A stretch of DNA of 64,000 bases from Agelaius tricolor (taxonomy: Eukaryota; Chordata; Aves; Passeriformes; Icteridae). Where the stretch lies: positions 2,742,001-2,806,000 of the forward strand of contig JALJCS010000034.1 in NCBI GenBank assembly GCA_023055355.1, written 5' to 3'. How positions within the stretch are numbered: the first letter of the stretch is position 1; every line of letters starts with the position of its first letter. The notes beneath the pieces were generated by a model that did not search any database, was not told the origin of the DNA, and saw nothing but the letters and a program-made list of their open reading frames with translations. A program made the translations under genes and the position numbers. This document shows positions 13,301 to 24,214 of the stretch, one piece after another.

Positions 13301-16300
13301 AATTAGAATAGTCAAATAGTATCTTGGTGATTAATAGCTTTGGTATTCACTGAGTAATTTTATGGCATTTGCCATTCTTGGAGTAGTTTTATAGCATTTG
13401 CCAAATATTTTAGAAATAACAGTGAACGTTAGCTGTCAGATCCACTTGGATTTATTTTTTCCAATTCATTCTTAATTTCTGTAGCATTCAAATTACCAGT
13501 TCACTGTAAAAAGTTGTTTTGAGGGGATAAAGATGTCTGAGAAGATTGAAGAGCAGCTCTTTATGTGACTGCTTTTTATATTTCATAACTTTGAAGAATA
13601 AGTTGATTTCAATTTGTTTTTATTGTCCTAAAGAGACCACAGTTATCAGCATCCATATCTTATCCCCAGCCAGCACAAAGCACATTATTGATGCTCCTGT
13701 TTGTTGGTGGATACTAGTATGGAAATGTATTGGAATGTTACATAACTAAATACATGTTTCTAATTACAAGTACCTTGGCAGGAGACAGTCTTACAAAAAC
13801 AGAGATGAAAAAGCAAATTCAGGATATTTGTAGAGCTCTGTGTTGAAGACCATGTACTTGGGAATCAGGGTTCACTTGGGTGAGGAAGAGAAGAAAAGCA
13901 GGAGTTTACTCTGCAGAATTGAAAACCAAATAACGAATTGTTTGGGAACAAGACAGTGAATTTCAGCCTTGTTTTTTGAGGAAAAATCTACAGTGATTCT
14001 AAGTATGGGAATTCTTGGAGCTCAGTGCAAATTTCAGTTTAATCTAATTACAAAGGAAAGGGGTCAAGATATGTGTTTTGTTGATGGAAACAAGGAACTG
14101 TGGTTAGTTCTTTCTCTCTGAAAGTACTTTTGTGTGGATGCAGTGCATTTATGTGGCTGATTTCTCCTTTTGCTCTCCCCCTCCTATCCCAAGCACAGCA
14201 CTGCTCTAGCATTCCTACATGGGATCTCCCAGTCTCATCTCCTGTTGTCCAAGAAACAGATAATGCATTTCTCAAATTTTATGTTACATTAGTATATTTG
14301 CCTAAAAATTTCAAGCCCTAAATAGCTAGTATTTAAATAGAAGTGTTAGCCTCTTTTGTGAGGATGTTTGCAATTTCCTGACATGAAATCCCTTGCCAGC
14401 AAGCCATGGAGCAAGCATCCAGTCAGGAAAGAAGTGTCCTTAACAGAAATCATGTTTAGTTCTGGTGTTTCAAGGCAATAGTCTGAGAACAAATTAATCT
14501 CTTCAGCATTATGTCCTCAAAAACAAAACCATTAGGACCACCTCCACTGATGCAGGAACTTACTGCAGTGGGACAACTTCCTCACCTGCCTCAATATTAT
14601 ATTCCAAGTGTTCTATGGAAAACAACAAGAGCCAATGCAAAAACCAAAAAGGAGTTTCCAGTTTAAACCATTTTTTGAAATTAACTCCAACATGTCAAAT
14701 GGACTCTTCTCCTGGTGACTTGACAGACAAAGGCAGCATTGACATGCCCCAAATACCAGGAGCAGAATTCATGCATCTGAGTGTGCTCCAGTGCCACAGC
14801 CATAATCGTCTGCTGTGCCTGGCACTTGGTACAAGCAGCCATTTGTTACAAAAAATGGACTTCATTAAGGATTTTTCAGCTCAGAGTGCCCTTCTATAGC
14901 CTGATAGAACATGCAGAAACTGAGCTTCTCTCTCCTGGCTGTAGCATTTTGCATTTCACAGGTGGTGACTTGATAGAACAGTAAAAACATCTAATTTTCA
15001 CTTCTTGTTTGGTTGGTTTCACTTGTCATAATTTATTTGTTTTTTGGGTTTTTTCCCCCATGTAGGTTTGCATCCAGTGGTGTTCAACATTTATTTCCTT
15101 TTCAGTTTGAAAAAAAAATAAATTGCATAAATGAAACTTGTCTTTCCTTTACCCAGATTTATCTTTCCCAGAATAGGTGTGTAAGTTAAAAGTATTATCT
15201 TTGCTGAGATGAGGTAAATCTGGGCCTGTGGGAACCACAGGAAATGTGTTCCTCAGTATTGCTGGTGTTGGAATGCCTAATGGAGCCAGGCTCTCCATAG
15301 ACCCCTACTGTCACTACACTGATTTGAGGAGCAGCCCTGTGACACTTTAGTGAGGATTTGTGGATAGAACAGATGTGGGAAACCAGCCTCCTGTATAGGG
15401 GGGAAGCAGTTTCCCCTCCATATTTTAATTAGTTTGTTGCTTTTCAGGGATACAGGGATGTGCTCCTGGGGAAAATTGTCATTTGAAAGCAGTAAGGGAT
15501 GCTATGAAGGGCTTTCAGTGCCCTGGCTCATGTCACTTTATCGTCTTAAATGGGCAAAAACAGGGTGCAAGAATTCTGCAATTACACAAATAGGTAACCT
15601 CAGATTTGTGATTTTGATCCCCCCTTCCTCTTTTCCTTTCCCTGGTGTCAGGTCTTTCCTGTTGCACAGTATAAGCTCCTTAACAGAGTTTAGGCCTTTG
15701 GGTTTTCTTTTTGTTTTGTAGGGAGGAAAAAGAAAACACTCTCCACAAATATTTTAATTCTCTATGACACATTGAATGTGAAGAATTGCATTATCCTGGC
15801 TGGTTGGAAGCAGCAAGCTGGTTTGCCACCAAATTTATTGAGATTAAACAGTCTTCCAGCAGCAAGAGATGAAAGCTCAGTGAGTTCTGTATGTTCTTTT
15901 CTGATGTAGAAGTATTAAAGGGACCTGTACTTATTCATATAGCTCTTCTGGAAATCTGAGTGGTTGGTGTAAGTGCTAAATTAAGTGGGAATCAGGCAGT
16001 TACAAAATAGCCACGTTTTACAAAAGCATAGCCAGTTCAGAAAGGTTGGCTATGCTAGACCATGTAGCATCATTAACAGAAGGAGAAATAATGAGTTACA
16101 GCCTTGAGTTCCTTGAGCTTATTCTTTGTATTATGGGTTTCAGGCACTTTAGTCTGTTTGGTTATAAGAGCAGAGGTTATTAAATGCACACTGCTTAAAT
16201 AATTGAATTAACTCTGTTACCTCTGCTGGTTTTCTCACTGTGCTTACAATCTGTGCGTCTATGTCAGTGCAGATTAACTTGAGTTGTATTGAGCCAGATT

Positions 16301-19300
16301 TCTTTTCAATCAGATTATAAAACTGTGAAATACAAAATCATTATGATCAGCAGCTTATAAAACTGAAATGCAAAATTATTATGATCACATCAAAAAGTGT
16401 TTGGATTTCAACTTCTTAAATTGTTCCATCAGTTTGAAGATCCTGGTCTTTTTAAATAGGGAGGCTTTTATCAGAGAGTTATAGGCAAGGACTTGAGAAT
16501 ATTGGATCAGCTCAGAATTGAGTACATCAGCATGTTGGCTCATGCTTTTGACTTGGCTCTAGTCAGGAATACTTCATGTTCTGCTTCACAGTCTGTGTCT
16601 TTGGTCAGCATTGCCCAACTGCTCACCCGTTTCATCAGCACATTGAGCCATTTAAGGGAGCATCTGATTTTGAAATTGGAAAAGAACTGTCTGTGTAAAA
16701 ATGACTTCATGTCCTTTTCTTTTTAAGGAAATTGCTATGCAGCACTACTAATGAATAAATAAATTTTATCTTACCTGCATGCTCTCTCAGAAGCACTGTG
16801 TAGAAGTTAAGATACAGTACAAAACCTGTATTTACCTTTCTTGTTGTTACTTGATTATTCCCAATACTTCAGTGATAACACTAATAGAGCACTTCATATG
16901 CAAAACCCTTGGGGTAGTGATTTGCAAACTTGTGGTGTTTGTTGCCAAGTTTATTCTTTGTGAAGCATTCTCACCCATTGCTGGGAGTACCACACCTTAG
17001 TCTGTACCAGTCCTTTTCCATTTTGCGCTGTAGGGCAGCTTTCTGACATAACCAGACTTAAACTTTTCATTTGGTTTTTTCATATGGCTTCTTGGTGTAC
17101 CACTTGAAGGCACTTGCCTTTTTTAATATTAAATATATAAATATAATATATTATTTTATATTCTTGTAACAATATATTATTCTATATTTTATAATATTAT
17201 ATTATTCTATATTTTATATATTATATCATATTATATTATATCATTAGTATTATATTATTATTTATAAATATTAATATTATACTTTGTCAGATAGACTTTA
17301 ATGAAAGCTTAGGGCTATTACACATTCTTGATCATGTTTATTTAAAATAGATGGCATGACCTGGAACACTTGCAGAGTTTGGTCAAGTTGGCTAAAGAAA
17401 ATCCTTGTTTTGGGAGGTGATTTGCATTGCTCTCTGCAGGGAGATGATTAGCATTTTCATGCCAGGGTCATTTCTGGTGCAGGTTGGGTTGTGCCTTGGT
17501 GGAGGGGCCATATGCAGGCTGGAAACCTGGGAAGAAAATCCCACTGTGTCTGCAGGGTCAGGGTGGTGGGGTTTGGTACAGACAGATGGAGACCTCTGGG
17601 GAACAAGTTTGAGAAATACACTGGTAAAAAAAGATTCTTGGGGCATCTCAAGTGGGAGATAGACATCAGGTAGAAGACCTCCCAAGAGTTCCACAGGAAT
17701 GGAGACTACCAAGAGTCATTATTTCCAAAGAAATTTTGTGACTAAGGAGGATTTAATTTCTCTGAGGCTACTTCAACTTGTATCTGAAACATGACTGTTC
17801 TCTTTTGATACTAAATATACCTCAAATATGTACTTTTATTTTTTTTTTTAATCAAACCAGTTAGTAGTAATGATCACTGCAATATTTGTTGATGCACTTT
17901 TCAGCCTTTTTGTACAGCTTTTACATTTGCCTCCAATATATTTGTTACTTGCATGCAGTCTTTACTTTGTTTCTGGTTTGGTGTTTAAACCCTTAGTGTG
18001 ATTCCCAGCTAGAGGGTAAAATCTCCTTCAGCAGCTTGCTTATGCTTGTGGGATTAAGTTTTCTTCAGGGGATTGTGATGTTTGTTTATAAAATTCCAGT
18101 TTTCCACTTGCAAATAGAATATTATTAAGAGAGTCTTCTTTTTGCCAATTAGGTCAAAGTCCTAAAATTTTAAGACCTAAACCACATGGTTTAGAGCGAA
18201 CTGATTCACAAACCATAGGTGACTTTACTACAAGAAGAAAGGGTATGTACTTTAGCACTCTATGTATATGGAGCTTTATAAAAATAAGTGAAGCAAAAAT
18301 TTAAAAAATTGTTATTTTAGAATAACTCTGGCATATTCTAGTCTGCTATAGTCTAAGGTTATGGATGCATTTTCCATGCCAAGCAACCAGTTTCCTGTAT
18401 AAGGAATTAAAGATTTTCTGGCTTGAACAGTGCATGGAAATTTTTCTTTGATATTAACATGAATGTTCTGATCTCTTAAGTTGTGGCTGCTTATATTTTG
18501 TCTGTTTATTTAGAAGCAAATATGTAACAACTTGTAAATTGTACATAGTAACTTGTAAGTTACTTGAAACTTTTATTAGGCAATAACCTGAAGTCACAGT
18601 TCACTTAGGTCTTGAAATGAAGCAAAATATTGATCTTCTGATCACACACTAGTACAGACATCTATTTATGCACCTTAAAGAGGATTGTAATTAATATGAT
18701 GGGCTTTATTCAAGATGCTGAGTTGCTGCCTAACATAGTCACAAGAAGTAGAGAAAATAATGAACAACTTGAAAAATCTCAGAGAAGTATCACTGATTAC
18801 CTTTGGGTTTTGAAGTGCATTGCAACAGGATGAAATACTTGTGCTGTTCTTGGTGGGCTTTGGATGAAATCCTGTCTCTGTCTGCTGCAGCAGCAGCACC
18901 TTGCCCACTGTTTATTCCTGCCAGGTAGCCTCAGACCTTTACAGAAAACTTGAGCCAAGCTGATAATTTTTTGTGTCAGTTGTGCTTTAGTATCATGTTG
19001 CCTATGTCATGTTCAGTTCTGTTACTACATGCCTGACACTTGATCTCAGTGAACCTGCCAAGAGGCAGAAAACTCATGGTGGGAGGGGGCACAAGGACAG
19101 AAAGGGCAGTTTTTATGATGACACTGCATTTTGTTTTCTAAAAACAGTTTTAGGGAGGATAAAGTTGACAGCAGTTTGACTCTGTGATATTTTTTTTTCC
19201 ACAAGCCTTTTTATACTTTTCTTTTTTGCTAATGTTTAGGACGTGTGAGACATATAAGCTGCAGGGAGGGATAATGTGTTTCTTGCTAATAGCCTACTCA

Positions 19301-22300
19301 TGGTTCTGTTCTGAAAATGAAATTTAAAAATGGCAATTTTTTTGAGAACTATGTTATCTGTCATGAGTGGCACAAGCTGTCATGAGTGGCACATGGCTCG
19401 ACTGTGGATGATCTCTGAAGTGAGCCAGGCTCCTCCTGCTGTTGCTTCATTTCTCACTTTTGCAGACTTAGTCTTAGCTGCGGGTTCTGCCCACTCATGG
19501 AGCTGTGAAACCTCAGCAGTAAGGGCACATGTGCACAGTGAGGGCAGAGCTTGCATATTGACAGCTGGCTCTGAGCCAAGACAAGTCCCCAGAGTTGGTT
19601 CTGCTGAAACAGCCCATCAGCCCTGCCCCGGGCTTGCCAGCTCCACAAGTCGTCAAGACACAATGAGCACAGAACACGATGCTGCCACTTTCAAAATCTC
19701 TTTTCAAAACAGAATTACTGCCTACAAGTATATGCTGCAAAATTCTGCAGTTGCAGTGGGTTTTTTTATTTTATATTTTAATTTTTTAATTGATGTTTCC
19801 TCTCATTACCTGAAAAGATGAAAAATGTAAGTTAATATATCATGTCTTTCTGAAAATGGAAGTGTCTCCCTTTCCTTACTAGTATTTACTATTTGAAAGA
19901 TAAAGGTTTTTTCTGTATTTAGTCTGTGCAAAGCTATTAAATTTAAGTTTGTTTAGGAAAGTTCTGTGCTTTACAGTTGTCTGTTTCTTACATAGCAAAA
20001 CCAGCTCCACTAGAAATAAAACCTCTGCCTGAATGGGAAGAATTACAAGCTCCAGTTAGATCTCCCATCACCAGAAGCTTTGCACGAGAGTAAGTTCCTT
20101 GGCTTTTCCTCATTCAGAGTAATCATTTTGGTGACTGGAGTGTTAATAAATGTGTGTACATCTGTATCATATTTTTAGCTTGTTTGTAGCTTGAAGTTTC
20201 CCTTGCAAGAGTGTGAGTCTGCGTGTGTGTCTGTGCATTGAAATAAAGTGTGTCTGTGTGAAATTTTGTTTTGTGATATTAAATATAAGGGACTGTGTAT
20301 AACCAAAAAATGTGACACTCTAGTAAGCTTGAATGAAAATTTCAGCTCTAATATGCTTCTTTTTGTTGTTTACCAGGAGGTTTAAGGTATTGCAGATGTA
20401 TTGTTTGTAAAATAATTCCTGGTAATTAGCTCCTCCAGGTTTCCCGTGTCTCCCAGACCGGATTCAGTTCATAGCACAACTTCCAGCAGTGACTCGCACG
20501 ACAGTGAAGAGAATTATGTATCCATGAACCCAAATCAGTCCTCTGAAGACCCAGTATGTAAAATCTACATCTTAACTACTCTCTTCCTGTGCAGTCCTTA
20601 CTTTTAAATCATGCAAACACAGATCCTTCATTCAACATCACTCCCTTTATGCTTCTAGATCAGCAGAATGATAAAAAAATCTCCATAGCAAAGCTGTAAT
20701 TTTGGTAGGATTTCACTGAAGAAGTTAAGAGCATAAAGAAAATGGTTGATATATAACATGTATACAACATGACTTTTTTTCTACCTCTTTTCTAGAATTT
20801 GTCCCCTCTTTGCAATTGTTTATCCTTGGGCTATGCACGAGTCCAGTATTATGACATGAAGGGAAATAAACTGTCCTAGGACCTCTGAGACATGCTTAAA
20901 AAAACTGCATTAAAAGGACATCTTCCAGGAAATGTAGAAGGAACAGGGGAAAAAACCACTTGATACTTGTGGTATACATTCTATGAAAATTGAACCATGT
21001 GTATTTTATTAGGCGTCTTTCAAAGAAGAAGATAGAAGGAGTCTTTGTGTATTAAATGTCTGCATTTTTTTCCCCTTTGGGGGGAATTTTCTCAGATAAT
21101 GAAGCTTCAGATCCTCAGCATGGAGTGCAGCTAGTTAGGAAAAGTTAATGATGCACACTGTGGGTTTTCTTCGGTGAGGGAAAGGAGAGAGAGAAAAAGA
21201 CTCAATAGCAGTAGTTTTAAGGAAGAGACAATAGCAGTAGACCTAGGCCTAAACTAAAATATAGTTTAGAATATGCATAAAACACTGGAGGAAACCTCTA
21301 TCTTGAGCTCAGCTTTTTGTCTAGTCTAGAATCATGGATTGGTTTGATAGGGACCTTAAATCATGGATTGAAAGGTTCATTAAAGATCATCTTGTTCCAA
21401 CCTCCCATGCCATGGTCAGGGACAGTCTATTAGACCAGGCTGTTCCAAGTCCTGTCCAGTCAGTTCAGTGTACTCATATGTTTGGGTTCTCAGTAGGGGA
21501 TACAGCTGTATTTTTCATCTTGAAATCATTTATGTATGACCTTCTTTGGGGAGGGCCTGTCTAGCACCTTTTTTGTTCTGTTTGTGTGTCTGCCTTCTTA
21601 TATGGCATGTGCTGGCCCATCTCACTGCCCCTGGGCTCTCCTCTTGCAATGCTGTTCACTTTCCTGTCCCCTGCTGCTCTGGGTCCCTCCCAGCCTCCTC
21701 CAGTGTCCCTGCCCCCCAGCTGACCACTGCCACCTCTGGGTGCTGCATCCCAGGTTCCCCTCATGCTGTTCCCTGTGGGAGTTGCTGGGGTGCAGGCTCC
21801 AGAGCCCGTGGAGCGCCCCAAGCTGTGCCTTGTGCTTCCCAGGGGAAAAGCACCAAGCTCGGGCGACCTGCTGATGTTAGTTCTTAGCTCCTCTCTTGCA
21901 AGGGCCATTGGTAAGTAATGGGTGATGTCCTGTTTGACACGTGCAAGAACCATCCCATAATTACACCAGAGATTGGCCCCACCCGTGCCCACAGTTCTCC
22001 CTGCACAGAATCACAGTTCAACCCGCGTGTTCCTGTTGATTCTGTCCTGAAGGCTGTTCCAGGGGCTTAACTTCCATACCAAGATGGTACAATTAATGCT
22101 CCAGCTCATTAATATCTTCTGTTTGCTTGCACCAGTCCTGTTTAAAGGTTATTCAACAGATTTCCTTTCTGTTTCATTGTTTCATTTGCATGTATTTAAA
22201 ATTTCTGTTTCCTAATGCCTATGTTCTACCTGCTTAGTTTGTTTGAAATAACAGATTATTTTTTGTTTAATGAGTAACAGCTTTTTAAATTTATTTTGGA

Positions 22301-23993
22301 AACATTGATACAGAATCTGATTTTTGTATCTTTAATACACAGAAATTTGTTCTGAGAATTTGAGCAAGGAAAATGAACTTCACATTAGTTGTTTGTGTTT
22401 GTCCTTGTTACCACTTAATGTTAAATGAGCTGGACAGTAGAGATATAATGGATTACTTCCATTTAAAAAGCCCAGCCCATTTGGCTTTAGCCCATAAAAT
22501 ATTTTACTTCCTAAAGAACCAGAAGATTTCTGCATATCTCATGGCCTTTGTTTTAAAATTTGACTTTTTGAGAATTTTTACTTGTTCCAACTCTATCTTA
22601 GCAAGGAATCTGTATTTCTTCAACTTTTTCTGCCATCAGCTTTGAAGCATCTTCTTTGATGTCATACTTATGTTTTAGTGAATAAATTCAGCAATATTCT
22701 GCTTTTTCTTTCAAGTTGCTCTCAGCCTTACCCTTCTGTCTTTCCTTCTGCCTTCTTCATTTTTTGCTGACTGCTGCCCTCTGTCTTCCTGTTTTTTCTT
22801 TATCTTTTAGAGAAGAGTCCTTCTATTGTACTGTTCCTATAACACCTGTTAAGAGGGAGGGATCAGGCTGGGAGAGGACAGAGGAGGTGAGGTTGTAAAA
22901 GTCTGGGCTATTTGAAATTTAGGTATATACAATGCAACTTCAGTTCAGGCAGCCCTACACATGTTTTCCAAAGTTTTAATATTTTAATCTTGTCAATTGA
23001 ACAATACTCTTTGATTTTCACCTTAATCGTGATGATTTTTGAATGAGATGTAAAAGTTTCATTTTTAGATTTGCCACTACTGTCAAGCAGATGTTATTGT
23101 AGGTATTGAACAAAAATTGAGGGAAATAGAAAAGTTTGTGCTTAAGTAATGTTAAATTTGAGATATAATAGCTACATTTAAAAAGAACAAAACATGATCT
23201 GTTCTTATTTCATTATATGAAGGGGACATTAAGTGGAAAGGACAGATGGGTTTGTTGGCAACCTTAAATTTGGGGGGGGTGGTTTTTGGGTTTTTTCCTC
23301 CCATTGGGTTTTGACTCTGTCCCATTTTTGACATAGAATGTATGCCCTTGCTATGCAGGGTCAATGAAATTTCCATGATTGAAGTGATTGCAATTGTTTC
23401 CTTAAGCTTTTACATTTTGGCAGTTTATAGTAAGCGTATTTGATTATGTGGACCACATTAGTTTGTACATTTGTAGCTGAGGTTGTTTATATTATGATTT
23501 CAGAATTTGTTTGGAAGCAACAGCCTTGATGGAGGAAGCAGCCCTATGGTAAAACCTAAAGGAGATAAACAAGTGGAATATTTAGATCTGGACCTAGATT
23601 CGGGAAAGTCTACCCCACCTCGTAAGGTAAGCAGATGTTCAGCTCTTGCTTTTCTGCCATCAGGAGTTCAAAATTGCCTTCAGTGAGATCTCCTAATGGT
23701 AATTTCTCCAATGATTTAGTGGAGAGACAGTGTTGAACCTTTCAGAGAAACCAGTGCTTGTTCTGTGTCTGGTTGGGACACCTACTTGCTTTTTTGTTGT
23801 TAATTTACTTGAACTTGTTTCTGACTGTTCCCAGAAGAAGAACAGTGGCTCAGGCAGCAGCGTGGCAGACGAGAGAGTCGATTATGTTGTGGTGGACCAG
23901 CAGAAAACGCTGGCCCTGAAGAGCACGCGGGAGGCATGGACTGATGGCAGACAGTCTACGGAGTCTGAGACACCCACGAAAAGCGTGAAGTGA
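3706..23993 (+). CDS. GAB1: GAB1, GRB2-associated-binding protein 1 (3' part, eight exons)
   Basis: Docking protein that becomes tyrosine-phosphorylated under MET, EGFR and other receptors and recruits SH2 proteins. The coding segments are 3706-4307, 6165-6250, 6457-6760, 18153-18242 (cassette), 19996-20089, 20430-20553, 23504-23626 and 23835-23993. All join in frame, giving about 496 codons without the cassette or 526 with it. The joined protein matches GAB1 from about human residue 196 to the C-terminus (694 residues without the cassette). Visible motifs, in order: YDSPP, YNLP, YDIPP, YQIP, the GRB2 SH3 ligand [16 protein letters not shown], two YVPM sites for PI3K p85, the atypical SH3 motif around RNLKPDRK in the MET-binding region, YVSM, and the SHP2 pair EYLDLDL and DYVVVD. 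The N-terminal PH domain lies upstream of the window. Recognition is by direct reading of the peptide; human residue numbers are from memory. Confidence 0.97.
4308..6164 (+). other. GAB1: GAB1 intron
   Basis: This is 1.86 kb of non-coding sequence between phase-1 exons. A locally GC-richer block at about 5440-5720 has overlapping short ORFs on both strands and no recognisable protein. I see no known repeat. Confidence 0.75.
6165..6250 (+). CDS. GAB1: GAB1 exon with YDIP motif
   Basis: The exon is 86 bp; acceptor CCTTAG ends at 6164 and donor GTAAGT is at 6251. Joined to the G of the preceding exon it reads [14 protein letters not shown] and ends SLEGFHNHF in phase 0. It holds the tyrosine equivalent to human Tyr406. 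The next intron, 6251-6456, is only 206 bp and shows nothing notable. Confidence 0.95.
6457..6760 (+). CDS. GAB1: GAB1 exon with two PI3K p85 sites and MET-binding region
   Basis: The exon is 304 bp; acceptor TTCTAG ends at 6456 and donor GTGAGG is at 6761. It starts in phase 0 with [18 protein letters not shown], then NYVPMNPN and NYVPMIPG (human Tyr447 and Tyr472, p85 SH2 sites), and ends [11 protein letters not shown] plus one base. The last segment is the atypical GRB2 SH3 motif and lies within the MET-binding region known from the family. Confidence 0.96.
16315..16388. repeat. Imperfect tandem duplication, unit about 36-39 bp
   Basis: Two adjacent copies share TTATAAAACTG, then an AAATRCAAAAT word, then a segment ending ATTATGATCA. 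They differ by a 2-base indel and a few substitutions. It is intronic to GAB1. Confidence 0.75.
17122..17285. repeat. AT-rich low-complexity tract
   Basis: About 160 bp built almost only of A and T, with irregular TATTATA/ATAATAT words. It lies in the long GAB1 intron about 0.9 kb upstream of the cassette exon. Many partly self-complementary words are present. No unit of fixed length is evident. Confidence 0.8.
18153..18242 (+). CDS. GAB1: GAB1 30-residue cassette exon (alternatively spliced in mammals)
   Basis: The exon is 90 bp; the acceptor ends at 18152 and donor GTATGT is at 18243. It enters and leaves in phase 1, so inclusion or skipping keeps the frame. It encodes a peptide beginning [17 protein letters not shown] and ending GDFTTRRK, matching the extra 30 residues of the longer human isoform (724 versus 694 residues). 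It sits next to the MET-binding/atypical SH3 region. That it is alternatively spliced in this species is inferred from the human isoforms. Confidence 0.92.
18243..19995 (+). other. GAB1: GAB1 intron
   Basis: This is 1.75 kb of non-coding sequence. At about 19356-19396 a CTGTCATGAGTGGCACA unit is directly duplicated. A 163-codon ORF at 19330-19821 overlaps this and matches nothing I know. The acceptor CATAG is at 19991-19995. Confidence 0.75.
19996..20089 (+). CDS. GAB1: GAB1 exon
   Basis: The exon is 94 bp with donor GTAAGT at 20090. It joins phase 1 to phase 2 and reads [18 protein letters not shown] and then [10 protein letters not shown] plus a split codon. It is near-identical to human GAB1 in the C-terminal half of the MET-binding region. 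The following intron, 20090-20429, is 340 bp and shows nothing but a conventional acceptor. Confidence 0.95.
20430..20553 (+). CDS. GAB1: GAB1 exon with third p85-type site (YVSM)
   Basis: The exon is 124 bp; acceptor AATTAG ends at 20429 and donor GTATGT is at 20554. It completes an Asp codon and reads [18 protein letters not shown], then [16 protein letters not shown] and QSSEDP. The tyrosine codon at 20515-20517 corresponds to human Tyr589. The motif is YVSM instead of YVPM; the YxxM core needed for p85 SH2 binding is kept. Confidence 0.95.
20554..23503 (+). other. GAB1: GAB1 intron with a CR1 fragment and a GC-rich block
   Basis: This is 2.95 kb of non-coding sequence. It holds a minus-strand CR1 3' fragment at about 21325-21475, followed by a GC-rich block at about 21560-22010 that carries ORFs of 112, 113 and 143 codons on both strands without recognisable content. 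The rest is AT-rich. A T/G-rich patch lies at about 23270-23300. Confidence 0.75.
21325..21475 (-). mobile_element. CR1 LINE 3'-end fragment
   Basis: Read on the + strand, it contains the words GGGACCTTAAA, AAAGATCATCTTGTTCCAAC, CCATGCCATGGTCAGGGACA and TAGACCAGGCTGTTCCAAG. These are the reverse complement of the conserved avian CR1 3' UTR. A short internal duplication (ATCATGGATTG) is present at the left end. The remaining CR1 body is absent. Confidence 0.8.
23504..23626 (+). CDS. GAB1: GAB1 exon with first SHP2 site
   Basis: The exon is 123 bp, phase 0 to phase 0; acceptor TTTCAG ends at 23503 and donor GTAAGC is at 23627. It reads [18 protein letters not shown] and then [27 protein letters not shown] is the N-terminal SHP2 SH2 site (human Tyr627). 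The next intron, 23627-23834, is 208 bp. Confidence 0.96.
23835..23993 (+). CDS. GAB1: GAB1 last coding exon with second SHP2 site
   Basis: The coding part is 159 bp with the stop TGA at 23991-23993. It reads [20 protein letters not shown], then [17 protein letters not shown] and ends with the GAB1 C-terminus. DYVVVD is the C-terminal SHP2 SH2 site (human Tyr659), which pairs with Tyr627 to engage both SHP2 SH2 domains. The acceptor reads CAG followed directly by AAGAAG, so three NAG triplets are in tandem; I chose the first because it gives the length of human GAB1. Confidence 0.95.
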   Translation, partial: KKNSGSGSSVADERVDYVVVDQQKTLALKSTREAWTDGRQSTESETPTKSVK

Positions 23994-24206
23994 AAACACT
24001 GCTTGATCTTTGAAGAATGGAAAGAAGTGAATTTTGAAGAATCACAGAAACACAATGGCAGTGTTGTTCAGCTGCACAGTACCCGATTCCCTGGGGTGGG
24101 AATCAGTTCCCCACCAAATAGGTTGGAAGCCAAAAGACGCTTTGAATATATCAAAGGAACTTTAAGATCATGAATTGGCTCTGTGGTGTCTGGAAAAATC
24201 ACAGCC

Positions 24207-24214
24207 TGTAAATA
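24207..24214 (+). promoter_or_regulatory. Pumilio recognition element in GAB1 3' UTR
   Basis: TGTAAATA matches the PUM consensus TGTANATA on the transcribed strand, about 215 bases after the stop codon. The match is to sequence only; such octamers also arise by chance in AT-rich UTRs. Confidence 0.4.

Larger units (their letters stand above)
6761..18152 (+). other. GAB1: Long GAB1 intron (11.4 kb)
   Basis: This is AT-rich non-coding DNA before the cassette exon. It holds a run of 14-16 G with a following (GTTT)n-like stretch at about 11150-11230, a short imperfect duplication at about 13351-13404, an imperfect tandem duplication at 16315-16388, and an AT-only tract at about 17122-17285. Small ORFs occur throughout but none resembles a known protein. 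Confidence 0.75.
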
